Shown one piece after another: positions 40,364-49,496 of a stretch of DNA of 64,000 bases. How positions within the stretch are numbered: the stretch's first letter is position 1; every line of letters starts with the position of its first letter. The notes beneath the pieces were generated by a model. It saw only the letters and a program-made list of their open reading frames with translations, had not been told where the DNA came from and searched no databases. The position numbers and the translations under genes were made by a program. The stretch covers positions 5,890,001-5,954,000 of the forward strand of contig NZ_CP059556.1 in assembly GCF_024734405.1 (NCBI RefSeq), read 5' to 3'. This stretch comes from Saccharopolyspora gregorii. Its GTDB lineage: Bacteria; Actinomycetota; Actinomycetes; Mycobacteriales; Pseudonocardiaceae.

Positions 40364-41077
40364 TCAGGCAGGAGCCTCGGTGAGGTTCCGGGTCAAGCTC
40401 GGGTCCACCGGGATGCCCGGGCCCATCGTCGTCGTGAAGGTGACCTTCTTGACGTAGCGGCCCTTGGAGGTGGACGGCTTGGCACGCAGGATCTCGTCCA
40501 GCGCGGCCGCGTAGTTCTCCACCAGCTGCGTGGTGTCGAACGAGGCCTTGCCGATGATCAGGTGCAAGTTGGCCTGCTTGTCCACCCGGAAGCTGATCTT
40601 GCCGCCCTTGATCTCGGAGACGGCCTTCGTGACGTTCGGGGTGACGGTGCCGGTCTTCGGGTTCGGCATGAGGCCGCGCGGCCCGAGGACTCGCGCGATC
40701 TTGCCGACCTTCGCCATCTGGTCCGGGGTGGCGATCGCCGCGTCGAAGTCGAGCCAGCCGCCCTGGATGCGCTCGATGAGGTCTTCGGAGCCGACCGCGT
40801 CCGCGCCGGCGGCCTCGGCCTCAGCGGCCTTGTCCCCGGTGGCGAACACGATGACCCGGACGGTCTTGCCAGTGCCGTGCGGCAGGTTCACGGTCCCGCG
40901 GACCATCTGGTCGGCCTTGCGCGGGTCGACGCCCAGACGCAGGGCCACCTCGACGGTGGGGTCCATCTTGACCTTGGCGGTCTTCTTGGCCAGCTCGACG
41001 GCCTCCAGCGGCGCGTACAGCCGCGCGCGGTCGACCAGCTCGGCGGCCTGCTGATATGCCTTGCTGCGCTTAGTCAT
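40364..41077 (-). CDS. rplA: 50S ribosomal protein L1
   Basis: A 237-residue L1, the mobile stalk protein near the E site. It begins [18 protein letters not shown], holds [19 protein letters not shown] and the [12 protein letters not shown] loop, and ends [17 protein letters not shown]. It follows rplK by 71 bp. L1 commonly represses its own rplKA operon, but I could not identify a specific binding site here. Confidence 0.98.
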   Translation of the reverse strand: MTKRSKAYQQAAELVDRARLYAPLEAVELAKKTAKVKMDPTVEVALRLGVDPRKADQMVRGTVNLPHGTGKTVRVIVFATGDKAAEAEAAGADAVGSEDLIERIQGGWLDFDAAIATPDQMAKVGKIARVLGPRGLMPNPKTGTVTPNVTKAVSEIKGGKISFRVDKQANLHLIIGKASFDTTQLVENYAAALDEILRAKPSTSKGRYVKKVTFTTTMGPGIPVDPSLTRNLTEAPA

Positions 41078-41148
41078 TCTCTGTCCTTAACGGTGGATCA
41101 GTCGTGGTCGCGTAGGGCTGCGCGAGCCCTCCCACACGTGCCGGTTCG

Positions 41149-41583
41149 TCAGCCTTCGACGGTGAGACCCATCGACCGGGCGGTGCCGGCGATGATCTTC
41201 GAGGCCTGGTCGAGGTCCTTGGCGTTGAGGTCGACCATCTTGGTCTGCGCGATCTCGCGGATCTGGTCCGCGGTGACCTTGCCGACCTTCGACTTGTGCG
41301 GCTCGCCGCTGCCCTTCTGCACACCCGCGGCCTTCAGCAGCAGCTTCGCCGCCGGCGGGGTCTTCAGGTTGAAGGTGAAGGAGCGGTCTTCGAACACGGA
41401 GATCTCGACCGGCACCACGTCGCCGCGCTGGCTCTCCGTGGCGGCGTTGTAGGCCTTGCAGAACTCCATGATGTTCACGCCGTGCTGGCCCAGCGCCGGG
41501 CCGACGGGCGGAGCCGGGTTGGCCTGGCCTGCCGAGATTTGCAGCTTGATGATCGCTGCGAGCTTCTTCTTCTTGGGCGGCAT
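41149..41583 (-). CDS. rplK: 50S ribosomal protein L11
   Basis: The ATG at 41583 gives a 144-residue L11 starting [19 protein letters not shown]. The proline-rich motif [22 protein letters not shown] is present, and the C-terminal RNA-binding domain ends [13 protein letters not shown]. The open frame extends upstream into nusG antisense sequence; that part is not coding. The 170-bp gap to nusG probably carries its own promoter. Confidence 0.98.
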   Translation of the reverse strand: MPPKKKKLAAIIKLQISAGQANPAPPVGPALGQHGVNIMEFCKAYNAATESQRGDVVPVEISVFEDRSFTFNLKTPPAAKLLLKAAGVQKGSGEPHKSKVGKVTADQIREIAQTKMVDLNAKDLDQASKIIAGTARSMGLTVEG

Positions 41584-41753
41584 CTCTAGCTTCCTAGTGT
41601 CTTCGGTGTCCGTTCGCCCGACCCGAGGACGGGCCGGGCACGGGCGGGGACCACGACGGTGGCGTCGCCCGTTCCCGCGGCAGGTCCTGCCAGAGCCTGC
41701 CGCAGCCGCCGGAATCCCCTCGTCGGCCCGTCGCCGGGCTTCCGGGGAACCGG

Positions 41754-42755
41754 TCAGATCTTGGAAACCTGGTTGAACGACAGCTCGACCGGCGTCTCCC
41801 GGCCGAAGATCGACACCAGCACCTTGAGCTTCTGGTTGTCGGCGTTGACCTCGCTGATCGTCGCGGGCAGCGTGGCGAACGGGCCGTCCATGACGGTGAT
41901 CGACTCGCCGACCTCGAAGTCCACCTCGACCGAGGGCTTCACGGACGCGGCGGGCTGGGCGGCCTTCTTGCCCTGCTCCGGCTTCGCTTCCTTCTCCGCC
42001 TGCGGCGCGAGGAACTTCAGCACGTCGTTGATGCCCAGCGGCGAAGGCTGCGAGGTCGCACCGATGAACCCGGTGACACCCGGGGTGTTGCGGACCGCGC
42101 TCCACGAGGCGTCGTTGAGCTCCATGCGAACCAGGATGTAGCCGGGCAGCACCTTGCGCTGCACCAGCTTGCGCTGGCCGTTCTTGATCTCGGTGACCTC
42201 TTCGGTGGGCACCTCGACCTGGAAGATGTAGTCCTCGACGTCCAGCGTCTGGGCGCGGGTCTCCAGGTTCGTCTTGACCTTGTTCTCGTAGCCGGCGTAC
42301 GAGTGCACGACGTACCACTCGCCCGGAGCGCGGCGCAGCGCGGCGCGCAGCTCCTCGACCGGGTCGACCTCGGCCTCTTCCTCGGCTTCGGCTTCGGCTT
42401 CCTCGGCGCTCTCGGCTTCGGCTTCCTCGGCGCTCTCGGCTTCGGCTTCCTCGGCGCTCTCGGCTTCGGCTTCCTCGGCGCTCTCGGCTTCGGCTTCCTC
42501 GGCGCTCTCGGCTTCGGTGCTCTCGGCGCCGTCGTCCTCGGTGGACTCCGCGGACTCGGCCGCTTCGTCGGTCGCCGCGTCGTCCGCCGAGGTCTCCTCG
42601 TCGGCGCCGGTGGTCGAACCGGTGTCCTCGCCGGAGTCGGCGCCGCGAGCGGAGTCGACGTCGTCGGCCACCGCCGACTCCTCGGCCTCGGCCGGCGCAC
42701 CGGTCCGGCCGGTCAACTCCTGGTCCTCGTGGGAGGTCCCGTCTCCTGAGGTCAC
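41754..42755 (-). CDS. nusG: Transcription termination/antitermination factor NusG with acidic repeat extension
   Basis: A 333-residue NusG from a GTG start. The N-terminal 125 residues are strongly acidic and include about five copies of an 8-residue ESAEEAEA repeat. The NGN domain starts near residue 145 ([34 protein letters not shown]), an insert of Lys/Glu/Gln residues follows, and the KOW domain at the end reads [19 protein letters not shown] with NQVSKI. NusG binds RNA polymerase and links it to Rho and ribosomes. An acidic N-terminal extension is usual in actinobacterial NusG, but this one is long and repeat-built. It is 82 bp after secE. Confidence 0.96.
   Translation of the reverse strand: MTSGDGTSHEDQELTGRTGAPAEAEESAVADDVDSARGADSGEDTGSTTGADEETSADDAATDEAAESAESTEDDGAESTEAESAEEAEAESAEEAEAESAEEAEAESAEEAEAESAEEAEAEAEEEAEVDPVEELRAALRRAPGEWYVVHSYAGYENKVKTNLETRAQTLDVEDYIFQVEVPTEEVTEIKNGQRKLVQRKVLPGYILVRMELNDASWSAVRNTPGVTGFIGATSQPSPLGINDVLKFLAPQAEKEAKPEQGKKAAQPAASVKPSVEVDFEVGESITVMDGPFATLPATISEVNADNQKLKVLVSIFGRETPVELSFNQVSKI
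42377..42517 (-). repeat. 24-bp tandem repeat in nusG
   Basis: Four perfect 24-bp units start at 42401, 42425, 42449 and 42473, with a partial fifth at 42497 and a decayed one before 42401. Each encodes eight residues of the acidic extension (ESAEEAEA). The near-identity of the copies indicates recent expansion. Confidence 0.95.
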
Positions 42756-42837
42756 AGTGGGTCTCGCTTCCTCTCGTGCGTTATGCGCCGGGTCGATGGC
42801 GCGACAGCGGCCCGCTGTTCGCCGCGGGCCGTGGCGC

Positions 42838-43227
42838 TCAGCCGAACAACCAGAGCACGCCCTTGGCGAACAGCACGTCCAGGCCGGCGACGAACGCCAC
42901 CAGAATGCTGACGAACACGAGCACCACGAGCGTGTAGGTGATCAGTGCCCGGCGTGTCGGCCAGATGACCTTGCGCAGCTCGGCGACGACCTCGCGCAGG
43001 AAGCGCCACACCTTGCGGAACGGCGAGACCCGACCCTTCCGGCCGTCTCGCGACGGAGTCGGCCGACCCTTCGACTCAGTTGTGCGGGTGGCACCGGAGT
43101 CCGGCCCGCCCGCACCGCCCTGCCGGGCGGAAGCGCGGGAGGCGCGACGCTCGCGTCGTGCGGCGGCGCTGGAGGGCTGAGCGGCATCCTGCTGCTCGTC
43201 CGGCCCCTGCTCGCGGTCGTCGCTCAC
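42838..43227 (-). CDS. secE: Preprotein translocase subunit SecE
   Basis: A 129-residue SecE with GTG behind GGAGGAAG. The first 65 residues are a long basic/polar extension. The conserved core is [24 protein letters not shown], an amphipathic helix, followed by one membrane helix ([21 protein letters not shown]) near residues 97-117. SecE clamps SecY in the Sec channel. It lies 33 bp after tRNA-Trp and upstream of nusG, the universal order. Confidence 0.96.
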   Translation of the reverse strand: MSDDREQGPDEQQDAAQPSSAAARRERRASRASARQGGAGGPDSGATRTTESKGRPTPSRDGRKGRVSPFRKVWRFLREVVAELRKVIWPTRRALITYTLVVLVFVSILVAFVAGLDVLFAKGVLWLFG

Positions 43228-43260
43228 GCCTGCTTCCTCCGCTCACCGTGTGCATCGACG

Positions 43261-43333
<73 letters not shown>

Positions 43334-43534
43334 TCGCGACCGTCGGCCGCGTCGGAACACACCATACGCCAGCCCCGAAACCGGCCTACGCCGAGTTCGG
43401 GTGCGGGTGTACCGGCATCCCAAGACGGGAAGTGTACGGGATCGCTCCGCACCTCCTGCACGGGCGGTCCGACAACGGCGAACCCCGAGGCGGGGAGCGT
43501 GCCGCCCCGGTTCGCGCTCTGCGAAGATGTTCCC

Positions 43535-44773
43535 ATGTCAGCACCACTGGACCAGTCTGAGTCAGGCACCTCGAAGCGGCGCGTCTCCGCCCGCGTCGGC
43601 GGCATCAGCGAGTCCGCGACGCTCGCGGTCGACTCGAAGGCGAAAGCGCTCAAGGCGGCCGGGCGGCCCGTCATCGGCTTCGGCGCCGGCGAGCCCGACT
43701 TCCCCACCCCGCAGCCCGTCGTGGACGCCGCGATCGCGGCCTGCGCCGACCCGCGCAACCACCGCTACAGCCCCGCCGCGGGCCTGCCGGAACTGCGGGA
43801 GGCGATCGCGGCGAAGACCCTGCGCGACTCCGGGCTGACCATCGACCCCAGCCAGGTGCTGGTCACCAACGGCGGCAAGCAGGCCGTCTACCAGGCGTTC
43901 GCCACGCTGCTCGACCCGGGCGACGAGGTGCTGCTGCCCGCTCCCTACTGGACGACCTATCCGGAGGCGATCGAGCTCGCCGGGGGCGTGCCGGTCGTGG
44001 TGCCCACCGACGACACCACCGGGTTCCTCGCGAGCGTCGAGCAGCTGGAGGCCGCTCGGACCTCGCGCACCAAGGTCCTGCTGTTCAACTCCCCGTCCAA
44101 CCCCACCGGTGCCGTGTACCCGCCGGAGCAGGTCCGGGCCATCGGCGAGTGGGCGGTGCGCAACGGGATCTGGGTCATCACGGACGAGATCTACGAGCAC
44201 CTGGTCTACGGCGACGCCGAGCACGTCTCGATCGCCGCGCAGGTCCCGGAGCTCGCCGACACCTGCGTGATCCTCAACGGCGTCGCGAAGACCTACGCGA
44301 TGACCGGCTGGCGGGTCGGCTGGATGATCGGCCCGAAGGACGTGATCAAGGCGGCCGCGAACCTGCAGTCGCACCTGTCGTCGAACGTGGCGAACGTGTC
44401 GCAGCGGGCCGCGCTGGCGGCGGTGAGCGGATCGCTGGACGCCGTCGCCGACATGCGCGCCGCGTTCGACCGGCGCCGCCGCACCATCGTCGAGATGCTC
44501 TCGGCGATTCCGGGCGTGACCTGCCCGGAGCCCGAGGGCGCCTTCTACGCGTACCCGTCGGTGCAGGAGCTGCTGGGCAAGGAGATCCGCGGCGCCCGCC
44601 CGAAGACCAGCGCGGAGCTCGCCGAGCTCGTGCTGGAGCAGGCCGAGGTCGCCGTGGTGCCCGGGGAGGCCTTCGGCACCCCCGGCTACTTCCGGCTGTC
44701 CTACGCGCTGGGCGACGAGGACCTCGTGGCCGGCGTGCAGCGCGTCGCCGACCTGCTCGGCGAGGCGAAGTGA
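43535..44773 (+). CDS. aspC: Class I/II pyridoxal-phosphate aminotransferase (aspartate type)
   Basis: A 412-residue aminotransferase. The longer open frame upstream covers the tRNA antisense and was cut back to ATG 43535. Conserved features: [50 protein letters not shown] (substrate-binding Asn), and the PLP lysine in [16 protein letters not shown] near residue 258. The sequence is of aspartate aminotransferase class Ib (Thermus-like). It makes aspartate and glutamate by transamination. It is read against its ribosomal neighbours and ends in a strong hairpin. Confidence 0.93.
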   Translation: MSAPLDQSESGTSKRRVSARVGGISESATLAVDSKAKALKAAGRPVIGFGAGEPDFPTPQPVVDAAIAACADPRNHRYSPAAGLPELREAIAAKTLRDSGLTIDPSQVLVTNGGKQAVYQAFATLLDPGDEVLLPAPYWTTYPEAIELAGGVPVVVPTDDTTGFLASVEQLEAARTSRTKVLLFNSPSNPTGAVYPPEQVRAIGEWAVRNGIWVITDEIYEHLVYGDAEHVSIAAQVPELADTCVILNGVAKTYAMTGWRVGWMIGPKDVIKAAANLQSHLSSNVANVSQRAALAAVSGSLDAVADMRAAFDRRRRTIVEMLSAIPGVTCPEPEGAFYAYPSVQELLGKEIRGARPKTSAELAELVLEQAEVAVVPGEAFGTPGYFRLSYALGDEDLVAGVQRVADLLGEAK

Positions 44774-44777
44774 GCCG

Positions 44778-44815
44778 GGCCGAGCGGGGCGGTCCGATGA
44801 TCGCCCCGCTCGGCC
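44778..44815 (+). terminator. aspC terminator
   Basis: A perfect 14-bp stem (44778-44791 with 44802-44815) begins 5 bp after the aspC stop. Confidence 0.85.
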
Positions 44816-44822
44816 GGAGCCG

Positions 44823-44868
44823 GCGCGCGGCCCCTTCCGAGGGCTGAACCGCCCCCAGGGCCGCGCGC
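44823..44868 (-). terminator. Probable hadAB terminator
   Basis: An 11-bp perfect inverted repeat (44823-44833 with 44858-44868) lies 64 bp past the hadB stop, back to back with the aspC terminator. The loop is long (24 nt). Confidence 0.55.
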
Positions 44869-44931
44869 GGGCCGTGATCCTCTCCCGGCTGCCGGGCCGC
44901 GGCCACGACGCCGCTCGGAGCCGATCAGCCG

Positions 44932-45357
44932 CTATTCCGGCAGCCGCACGACGGCGTTGGCGCCGCCGAGGACCGACTGGTCGTCGCTGCGGGCCGTGAT
45001 GAGCACCTTCGCGGTGCCGTCCTCGTTCACCGCGGACACCTTGCCGCTCAGCTCCACCCGCGCCCCGACCCCGTCGTCCGGGACCACCACGGGGCGGGTG
45101 AACCGCACCGAGCAGTCCACGATCGCCGCCGGGTCGCCGGTCCACTCCGACACCAGCCGACCGGCAAGCGCCATCGTGAACATCCCGTGCGCGATCACGT
45201 CGGGCAGGCCCACCTCGGTGGCGAACCGCTCGTTCCAGTGGATCCGGTTGAAGTCCCCGGACGCGCCCGCGTACCGCACCAGGTCCTCGCGGGTCACCGC
45301 GACGCTCAGCGCGGGCAGCTCGTCGCCCTTGGACACCTCGGACAGCCGCACCGTCAT
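44932..45357 (-). CDS. hadB: MaoC-family (3R)-hydroxyacyl-ACP dehydratase subunit HadB
   Basis: The ATG at 45357 overlaps the hadA stop (ATGA), giving 141 residues. The hot-dog fold carries the catalytic motif GDFNRIHWNERFA (Asp and His) and DVIAHGMFTMALAGR. In mycobacteria HadB is the catalytic partner of HadA in the FAS-II dehydratase. This lineage probably makes no mycolic acids, so the pair may serve another acyl-elongation step; that is inference. Confidence 0.92.
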   Translation of the reverse strand: MTVRLSEVSKGDELPALSVAVTREDLVRYAGASGDFNRIHWNERFATEVGLPDVIAHGMFTMALAGRLVSEWTGDPAAIVDCSVRFTRPVVVPDDGVGARVELSGKVSAVNEDGTAKVLITARSDDQSVLGGANAVVRLPE

Positions 45358-45818
45358 GCCTGTTCCCCCTGCTCCGCCGTACCGCGCGCCACCAGCGTCG
45401 AGATCGCCGTGCACACCGGTTCGCCGTCCGCGGTGGCGATCTCGGCGCGCACCGTGAGGAAGTCGTTGCCCGCGCGGGCCTTGATGTCGTCCACGACCAC
45501 CGAGGTGCGCAGCACGTCCCCGGCCCGGATCGGGCGGTGGTGGGTGAAGCGCTGGTTGCCGTGCACGACCTTGCTGTAGTCCAGCCCGAGCGCGGAGTCG
45601 GCCACCACCGCGTCGTGCGCGCGCATCGAGAGGATCACCGCGAACGTCGGCGGGGCGATCACGTCCGGATGTCCGGCGGCCTGCGCGGCCGCGGCGTCGC
45701 GGTGCAGCGGCGAGGAGTCCTTGATGGCGTCGGCGAACTCGCGGATCTTCTCGCGGCCGACCTCGTAGGGCTCCGTGGGCGGGTATTCACGTCCGATGAA
45801 TGACTGGTCTAGCGGCAC
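45354..45818 (-). CDS. hadA: MaoC-family (3R)-hydroxyacyl-ACP dehydratase subunit HadA
   Basis: A 154-residue HadA. It begins MPLDQSFIGREYPPTEPYEVGREKI with the family's REFADAI helix and has PPTFAVIL and VVHGNQRFTHHRPIRAGDVL, the substrate-binding side of the heterodimer. HadA normally lacks the catalytic Asp-His pair and depends on HadB. It lies 106 bp after rpmG. The usual hadC gene is missing from this locus. Confidence 0.92.
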   Translation of the reverse strand: MPLDQSFIGREYPPTEPYEVGREKIREFADAIKDSSPLHRDAAAAQAAGHPDVIAPPTFAVILSMRAHDAVVADSALGLDYSKVVHGNQRFTHHRPIRAGDVLRTSVVVDDIKARAGNDFLTVRAEIATADGEPVCTAISTLVARGTAEQGEQA

Positions 45819-45865
45819 CAGCGCAGGCTACCGACCGCACCACCGGACTCCGGCACCAGACGCGA

Positions 45866-45900
45866 AGAACCCGCCGCGGCCAGCAGGCCGGGCGGGTTCT
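45866..45900 (-). terminator. rpmG-side terminator
   Basis: A 10-bp perfect stem (45866-45875 with 45891-45900) lies 24 bp after rpmG and before hadA on the same strand. It may be a partial terminator that lowers readthrough from rpmG into hadAB. Confidence 0.65.
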
Positions 45901-45924
45901 CCGAGTCCGTCGGGAGCGCTGTGG

Positions 45925-46089
45925 TCAGCGAGTCTCCTTGTGGGTGCGGTGCGTACCGCAGTGGGGGCAGAACTTCTTCATCGCCAAGCGGTCCGGGTCG
46001 TTGCGCCGGTTCTTGTTGGTGATGTAGTTGCGGTTCTTGCACTCCTCGCAGGCCAAGGTGATCTTGGGGCGAACGTCGGTGGCGGCCAC
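45925..46089 (-). CDS. rpmG: 50S ribosomal protein L33
   Basis: A 54-residue L33 from GTG 46089, behind GGAAGG. The protein starts [19 protein letters not shown] and carries two zinc-knuckle pairs, CEEC and CPHC, so it is the zinc-binding (C+) form. It ends THRTHKETR. It lies between tRNA-Met and hadA, as in other actinobacteria. Confidence 0.95.
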   Translation of the reverse strand: MAATDVRPKITLACEECKNRNYITNKNRRNDPDRLAMKKFCPHCGTHRTHKETR

Positions 46090-46156
46090 GGAGGTGCCCT
46101 TCCTCTCTCGTACTGCGTCCTAGGAGGCTCGCTCGACAGGCGTGGGCGAACCGAAG

Positions 46157-46232
46157 TGGTAGCGGTGGCCGGACTTGAACCGACGACACAGCGATTATGA
46201 GCCGCTTGCTCTACCGACTGAGCTACACCGCC
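46157..46232 (-). tRNA. tRNA-Met (CAT anticodon, elongator type)
   Basis: A 76-nt tRNA whose CCA end is encoded. The acceptor stem begins GGCGGTG with a G-U at the first pair, which excludes the initiator type. The anticodon loop is CTCATAA. Confidence 0.93.
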
Positions 46233-46320
46233 GAGGACAACCTGACAGGTTCTTCACCGAGGTTACCTCATGCAAAACAGCCGCAGCACCCAGATACCCG
46301 AGCACCGCGACTGTTTTCCG

Positions 46321-46393
46321 AGCCCCAATACGGAATCGAACCGTAGACCTTCTCCTTACCATGGAGACGCTCTGCCGACTGAGCTATTGGGGC
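46321..46393 (-). tRNA. tRNA-Thr (GGT anticodon)
   Basis: A 73-nt tRNA with a perfect 7-bp acceptor stem (GCCCCAA with TTGGGGC) and anticodon loop ATGGTAA. CCA is not encoded. It is the first of the tRNA-Thr, tRNA-Met, rpmG series. Confidence 0.95.
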
Positions 46394-46526
46394 ATGTCCT
46401 TGCGGAGCGATTAGAACTCTACACACCCGCCGAACCGGCCTTGCGACGGGGGTCCTCTTTCGGGGTAGTCCCAGCTCAGCGGGCGCTTCTCGACCGCAGG
46501 AGCCGGGATCCGGCCACCGCGGACGA

Positions 46527-49157
46527 TCAGTGCACCAGTGTGAGCACCGTCTCGGACTTGGCGCCGCGGGCCTTCACCGTCCGGGCCTGCAGCCACGCCT
46601 CCAGCCGGTCCTCCGGCAGCGGCCGCGAGATCAAGTAGCCCTGCGCGATGTCGCAGCGCATCCCGACGAGCTGGTCCCGGGCGGCGTCGTCCTCCACGCC
46701 CTCGGCGACCACGACCAGGTCCAGCGAGTGCCCGAGTTCCACGATGGTGCGCACCACGGCCATGTCGCTGAGATCGGTGCCCATGCCGAGCACGAAGCTC
46801 TTGTCGATCTTCACCTCGTCGACGGGCAACGTCCGCAGGTACGCCAGCGAGGAGTAGCCGGTGCCGAAGTCGTCCACGGCCAGCACCACGCCGAGCGCGT
46901 GCAGCCGCCGCAGCACCGGCATGGAGCGCTCCGGTTCCTCCATCACGGAGGACTCGGTGAGCTCGAAGGTGAGCAGCTCCGGCGGCACGTCGTGGCGGCG
47001 CAGCGCCTCCGCGACCCGGTCCGGGAAGGACTCGTCGTTGAGGTTGCGCACGGACAGGTTCACCGCGACCGACATCCGCAGGTCCCGGTCCATCCACTCC
47101 CGCACCTTGATCAGCGCGCGTTCCATCACGAAGGACGTCAGCGCGTCGACCAACCCGGTGGCCTCGACCACCGGCACGAACTCGTCCGGGTCGAGCCGGC
47201 CGTACTCCGGGTGCCACCAGCGCACCAGCGCTTCGGCGCCGACGACCTGCCTGCCGGGCAGCGCGACCTTCGGCTGGTAGTGCACTTCGACCTGGCCGGT
47301 GTCCAGCGCCTGCCGGAACTGGGTGACCAGCTGGAAGCGGCGCAGGAACACCTGGCCCATGGCCGGGGCGTAGCCGCGGACCACGTCCTTGGCGTTGCGC
47401 GCCGCGCGCACCGCCACGTCGGCGTGCTGCAGCAGCGTGTCGATGTCGTTCTCGGCCTCCGCATCGGCCGGAGCCGAGGAGGAGAAGCCCGCGACGCCGC
47501 CCGCCTCCACGACGAGCCGGTCCAGCGGGTACGACTCCCCGATGACCTCGCAGAGCCGGGTACCGACCGCGTGCGCCTGCTCCTCGGTGTGGTCGATGAG
47601 CAGCACCGAGAACGAGTTGGCCTCCAACCGGGCCAGCGGCACCTCCGGCCCGAGCTCGCCGAGCATCCGCTGTCCGGCGGCGACCACGATCCGGTCGCCC
47701 CAGGTGTAGCCGAGCGCTTCGCTGACCGTGGTCAGCAGGTCCAGGTCCACCCGCAGCACCACCGCGGTCCGCCCGGCGCGCAGCTCCTCTGCCGCCATCT
47801 CGCGGAAGCCCGCGCGGTTCAGCAGCCCGGTGAGCAGGTCGTGGTAGGCGTCGTGGCGCAACCGCGCCAGCAGCCGCCGGTTGTCCATCGCGGTCGCCAG
47901 GTGGCTGGCGAGGGTGTGCAGCAACCGCACGTCGGCGCGGCCGAACCCGCGCCACCGGCTGACCCGGTCGTGCGCCTCCACCGCGCCGAGCAGCTGGTTC
48001 GCGCCGCGCAGCGGCACCACCAGCGATTCGTAGGCGCCGCGCATCCGCAGCGCGCGGCGCACCTCGTCGGGCGCTTCGAGGGTGCGGAAGGACCGCACGT
48101 GGCTGCCCGGCAGCTGCAGCAGCGGGTCGTCGCGCAGCGCGTGCGGCCCCGCGATCCGGGCGGCTTCGGGGAGCGGTTCGCCCGCGACGAGGGTGCTCAC
48201 CTCGCCGCGCGGGTCCAGCCGCAGCCGCAGCACCACGCGGGTGGCGTTGAGCTGTTCGCGGATGCGTTCCGCGACCGGTTCCCACTCGGTGACGGAGGTG
48301 GTGTCGTCCTCCGGTTCGGAGGGGTTCCGCACGGCGGCCTGGCCGGATCTGGCGACGCTGAGGCTCACGTCGCTCAGCGCCTCCAGGTCGCGCTGCTCGC
48401 GCAGCAGCCCGGAGTAGGCGCGGTAGAGCCCGACGACGGCGACCGCGACCAGCGCCACCAGCAGCCAACCCCAGCGGGTGCTCTTGGCGACCTCGTAACC
48501 GATCAGTCCGACCGAGGTGTTAAGCAGGCCGACCGCGAGGGTGCGCACGGACAACCGCCCGGCGGCGCTGACCCGCATCGCCCCGCCGAGCACGTGCAGC
48601 GCGGCGAGCGCGAAGGCGCAGCTGATCAGCGGGGAGGTGAGGGTGCCGACGACCGGGCCGAACCAGTCCGGGGCGGTCTCCGGCAGGGAGCGCTGCACGG
48701 CCGTGGCGACCGCGAAGGGGACCGCGATCTCCAGGCACAGCACGCCCGCGTTGTAGACGACGTGGGTGGCGGCGCGCCGCCCGACCTGGGCGCCGAGCCC
48801 CGCGAGCAGGTTGGCCGCCAGCACCACTTCGAACGGCGCGGTCAGCAGGCCGAGGATCAGCGGGATCTCGGTGAAGGAGATGGTCCAGCCGACGCGCTTG
48901 ACGTCGACGTCGATGGTGAGCTGCTCGGCGACGAGGAAGCCGATGGCCAGCAGCGGCCCGATGTAGAGCAGGCTGGCGTCGTAGCGGAACTCCAGCGCGG
49001 AGGACGTCAGACCGGAGACGAGCAGTCCGACCAGGAGCGTGACCGCGGAGAACGCGGTGAACACCCGCCGACGCGCCGGATCGACCTCGGCCCGCACCGG
49101 CGGACGCGGGGTGTCCAGCGTCGCCTCCGGATCGAGGGTGTGGTGACTCTCGATCAT
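46527..49157 (-). CDS. Membrane GGDEF-EAL protein, probable c-di-GMP phosphodiesterase
   Basis: The ATG at 49157 behind AGGAGGAGGG gives 876 residues; the open frame extends further but only as antisense noise. Residues about 35-275 hold about seven membrane segments. A GAF-like domain follows (about 310-455). The GGDEF domain (about 470-610) has lost its signature: the site reads RLEANSFSVLL. The EAL domain (about 625-870) keeps GAEALVRWW, VNLSVRNL, TFELTESSVMEEPE, VDDFGTGYSSLAYL, KIDKSFV and VVAEGVED. It therefore probably degrades c-di-GMP, with the GGDEF part regulatory. Actinobacterial c-di-GMP controls development. Confidence 0.9.
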   Translation of the reverse strand: MIESHHTLDPEATLDTPRPPVRAEVDPARRRVFTAFSAVTLLVGLLVSGLTSSALEFRYDASLLYIGPLLAIGFLVAEQLTIDVDVKRVGWTISFTEIPLILGLLTAPFEVVLAANLLAGLGAQVGRRAATHVVYNAGVLCLEIAVPFAVATAVQRSLPETAPDWFGPVVGTLTSPLISCAFALAALHVLGGAMRVSAAGRLSVRTLAVGLLNTSVGLIGYEVAKSTRWGWLLVALVAVAVVGLYRAYSGLLREQRDLEALSDVSLSVARSGQAAVRNPSEPEDDTTSVTEWEPVAERIREQLNATRVVLRLRLDPRGEVSTLVAGEPLPEAARIAGPHALRDDPLLQLPGSHVRSFRTLEAPDEVRRALRMRGAYESLVVPLRGANQLLGAVEAHDRVSRWRGFGRADVRLLHTLASHLATAMDNRRLLARLRHDAYHDLLTGLLNRAGFREMAAEELRAGRTAVVLRVDLDLLTTVSEALGYTWGDRIVVAAGQRMLGELGPEVPLARLEANSFSVLLIDHTEEQAHAVGTRLCEVIGESYPLDRLVVEAGGVAGFSSSAPADAEAENDIDTLLQHADVAVRAARNAKDVVRGYAPAMGQVFLRRFQLVTQFRQALDTGQVEVHYQPKVALPGRQVVGAEALVRWWHPEYGRLDPDEFVPVVEATGLVDALTSFVMERALIKVREWMDRDLRMSVAVNLSVRNLNDESFPDRVAEALRRHDVPPELLTFELTESSVMEEPERSMPVLRRLHALGVVLAVDDFGTGYSSLAYLRTLPVDEVKIDKSFVLGMGTDLSDMAVVRTIVELGHSLDLVVVAEGVEDDAARDQLVGMRCDIAQGYLISRPLPEDRLEAWLQARTVKARGAKSETVLTLVH

Positions 49158-49496
49158 CCACCCTCCTCCTGCCCGGCGACACGAATGTCGCACCGGATTG
49201 CCGAGCCGATCGTGACTCACGACGGGCACGGTTGGCCAGGGCCGAGCGGCCCGCCGAGCGCCGTCAAGATCCTTTTTCCGGGCGACCGGCGCGCGGTGCG
49301 CGCTCGGACCACCTGCGCAGACATCGAACTGACCAGCGGCTTCGACCAGTACCATCCTGGCCGCTGCGGTGCCGCCACGTCCCGACGACCCGGCCGCGGG
49401 CGATGTGAAAAAGGCCGCAGCAACCGATCAGTGACCATGCGGAGAGTATCCACGAAACACGGGGAGTGACCGCAGTTCCGTCAATCGGAGCAACGG
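49158..49496. other. Intergenic region upstream of the GGDEF-EAL gene
   Basis: This 339-bp gap carries the promoter region of the GGDEF-EAL gene and the 3' end of the hydrolase transcript. I see no stable hairpin with a U-tract and no credible small gene. Confidence 0.4.

Noticed and set aside
42377-42517. CRISPR-like regular spacing in nusG
   Set aside because: The 24-bp units are contiguous and coding; there are no spacers.
46530-49469. A 979-residue plus-strand open frame opposite the GGDEF-EAL gene
   Set aside because: It is antisense to a protein with complete EAL motifs and has no recognisable domain.
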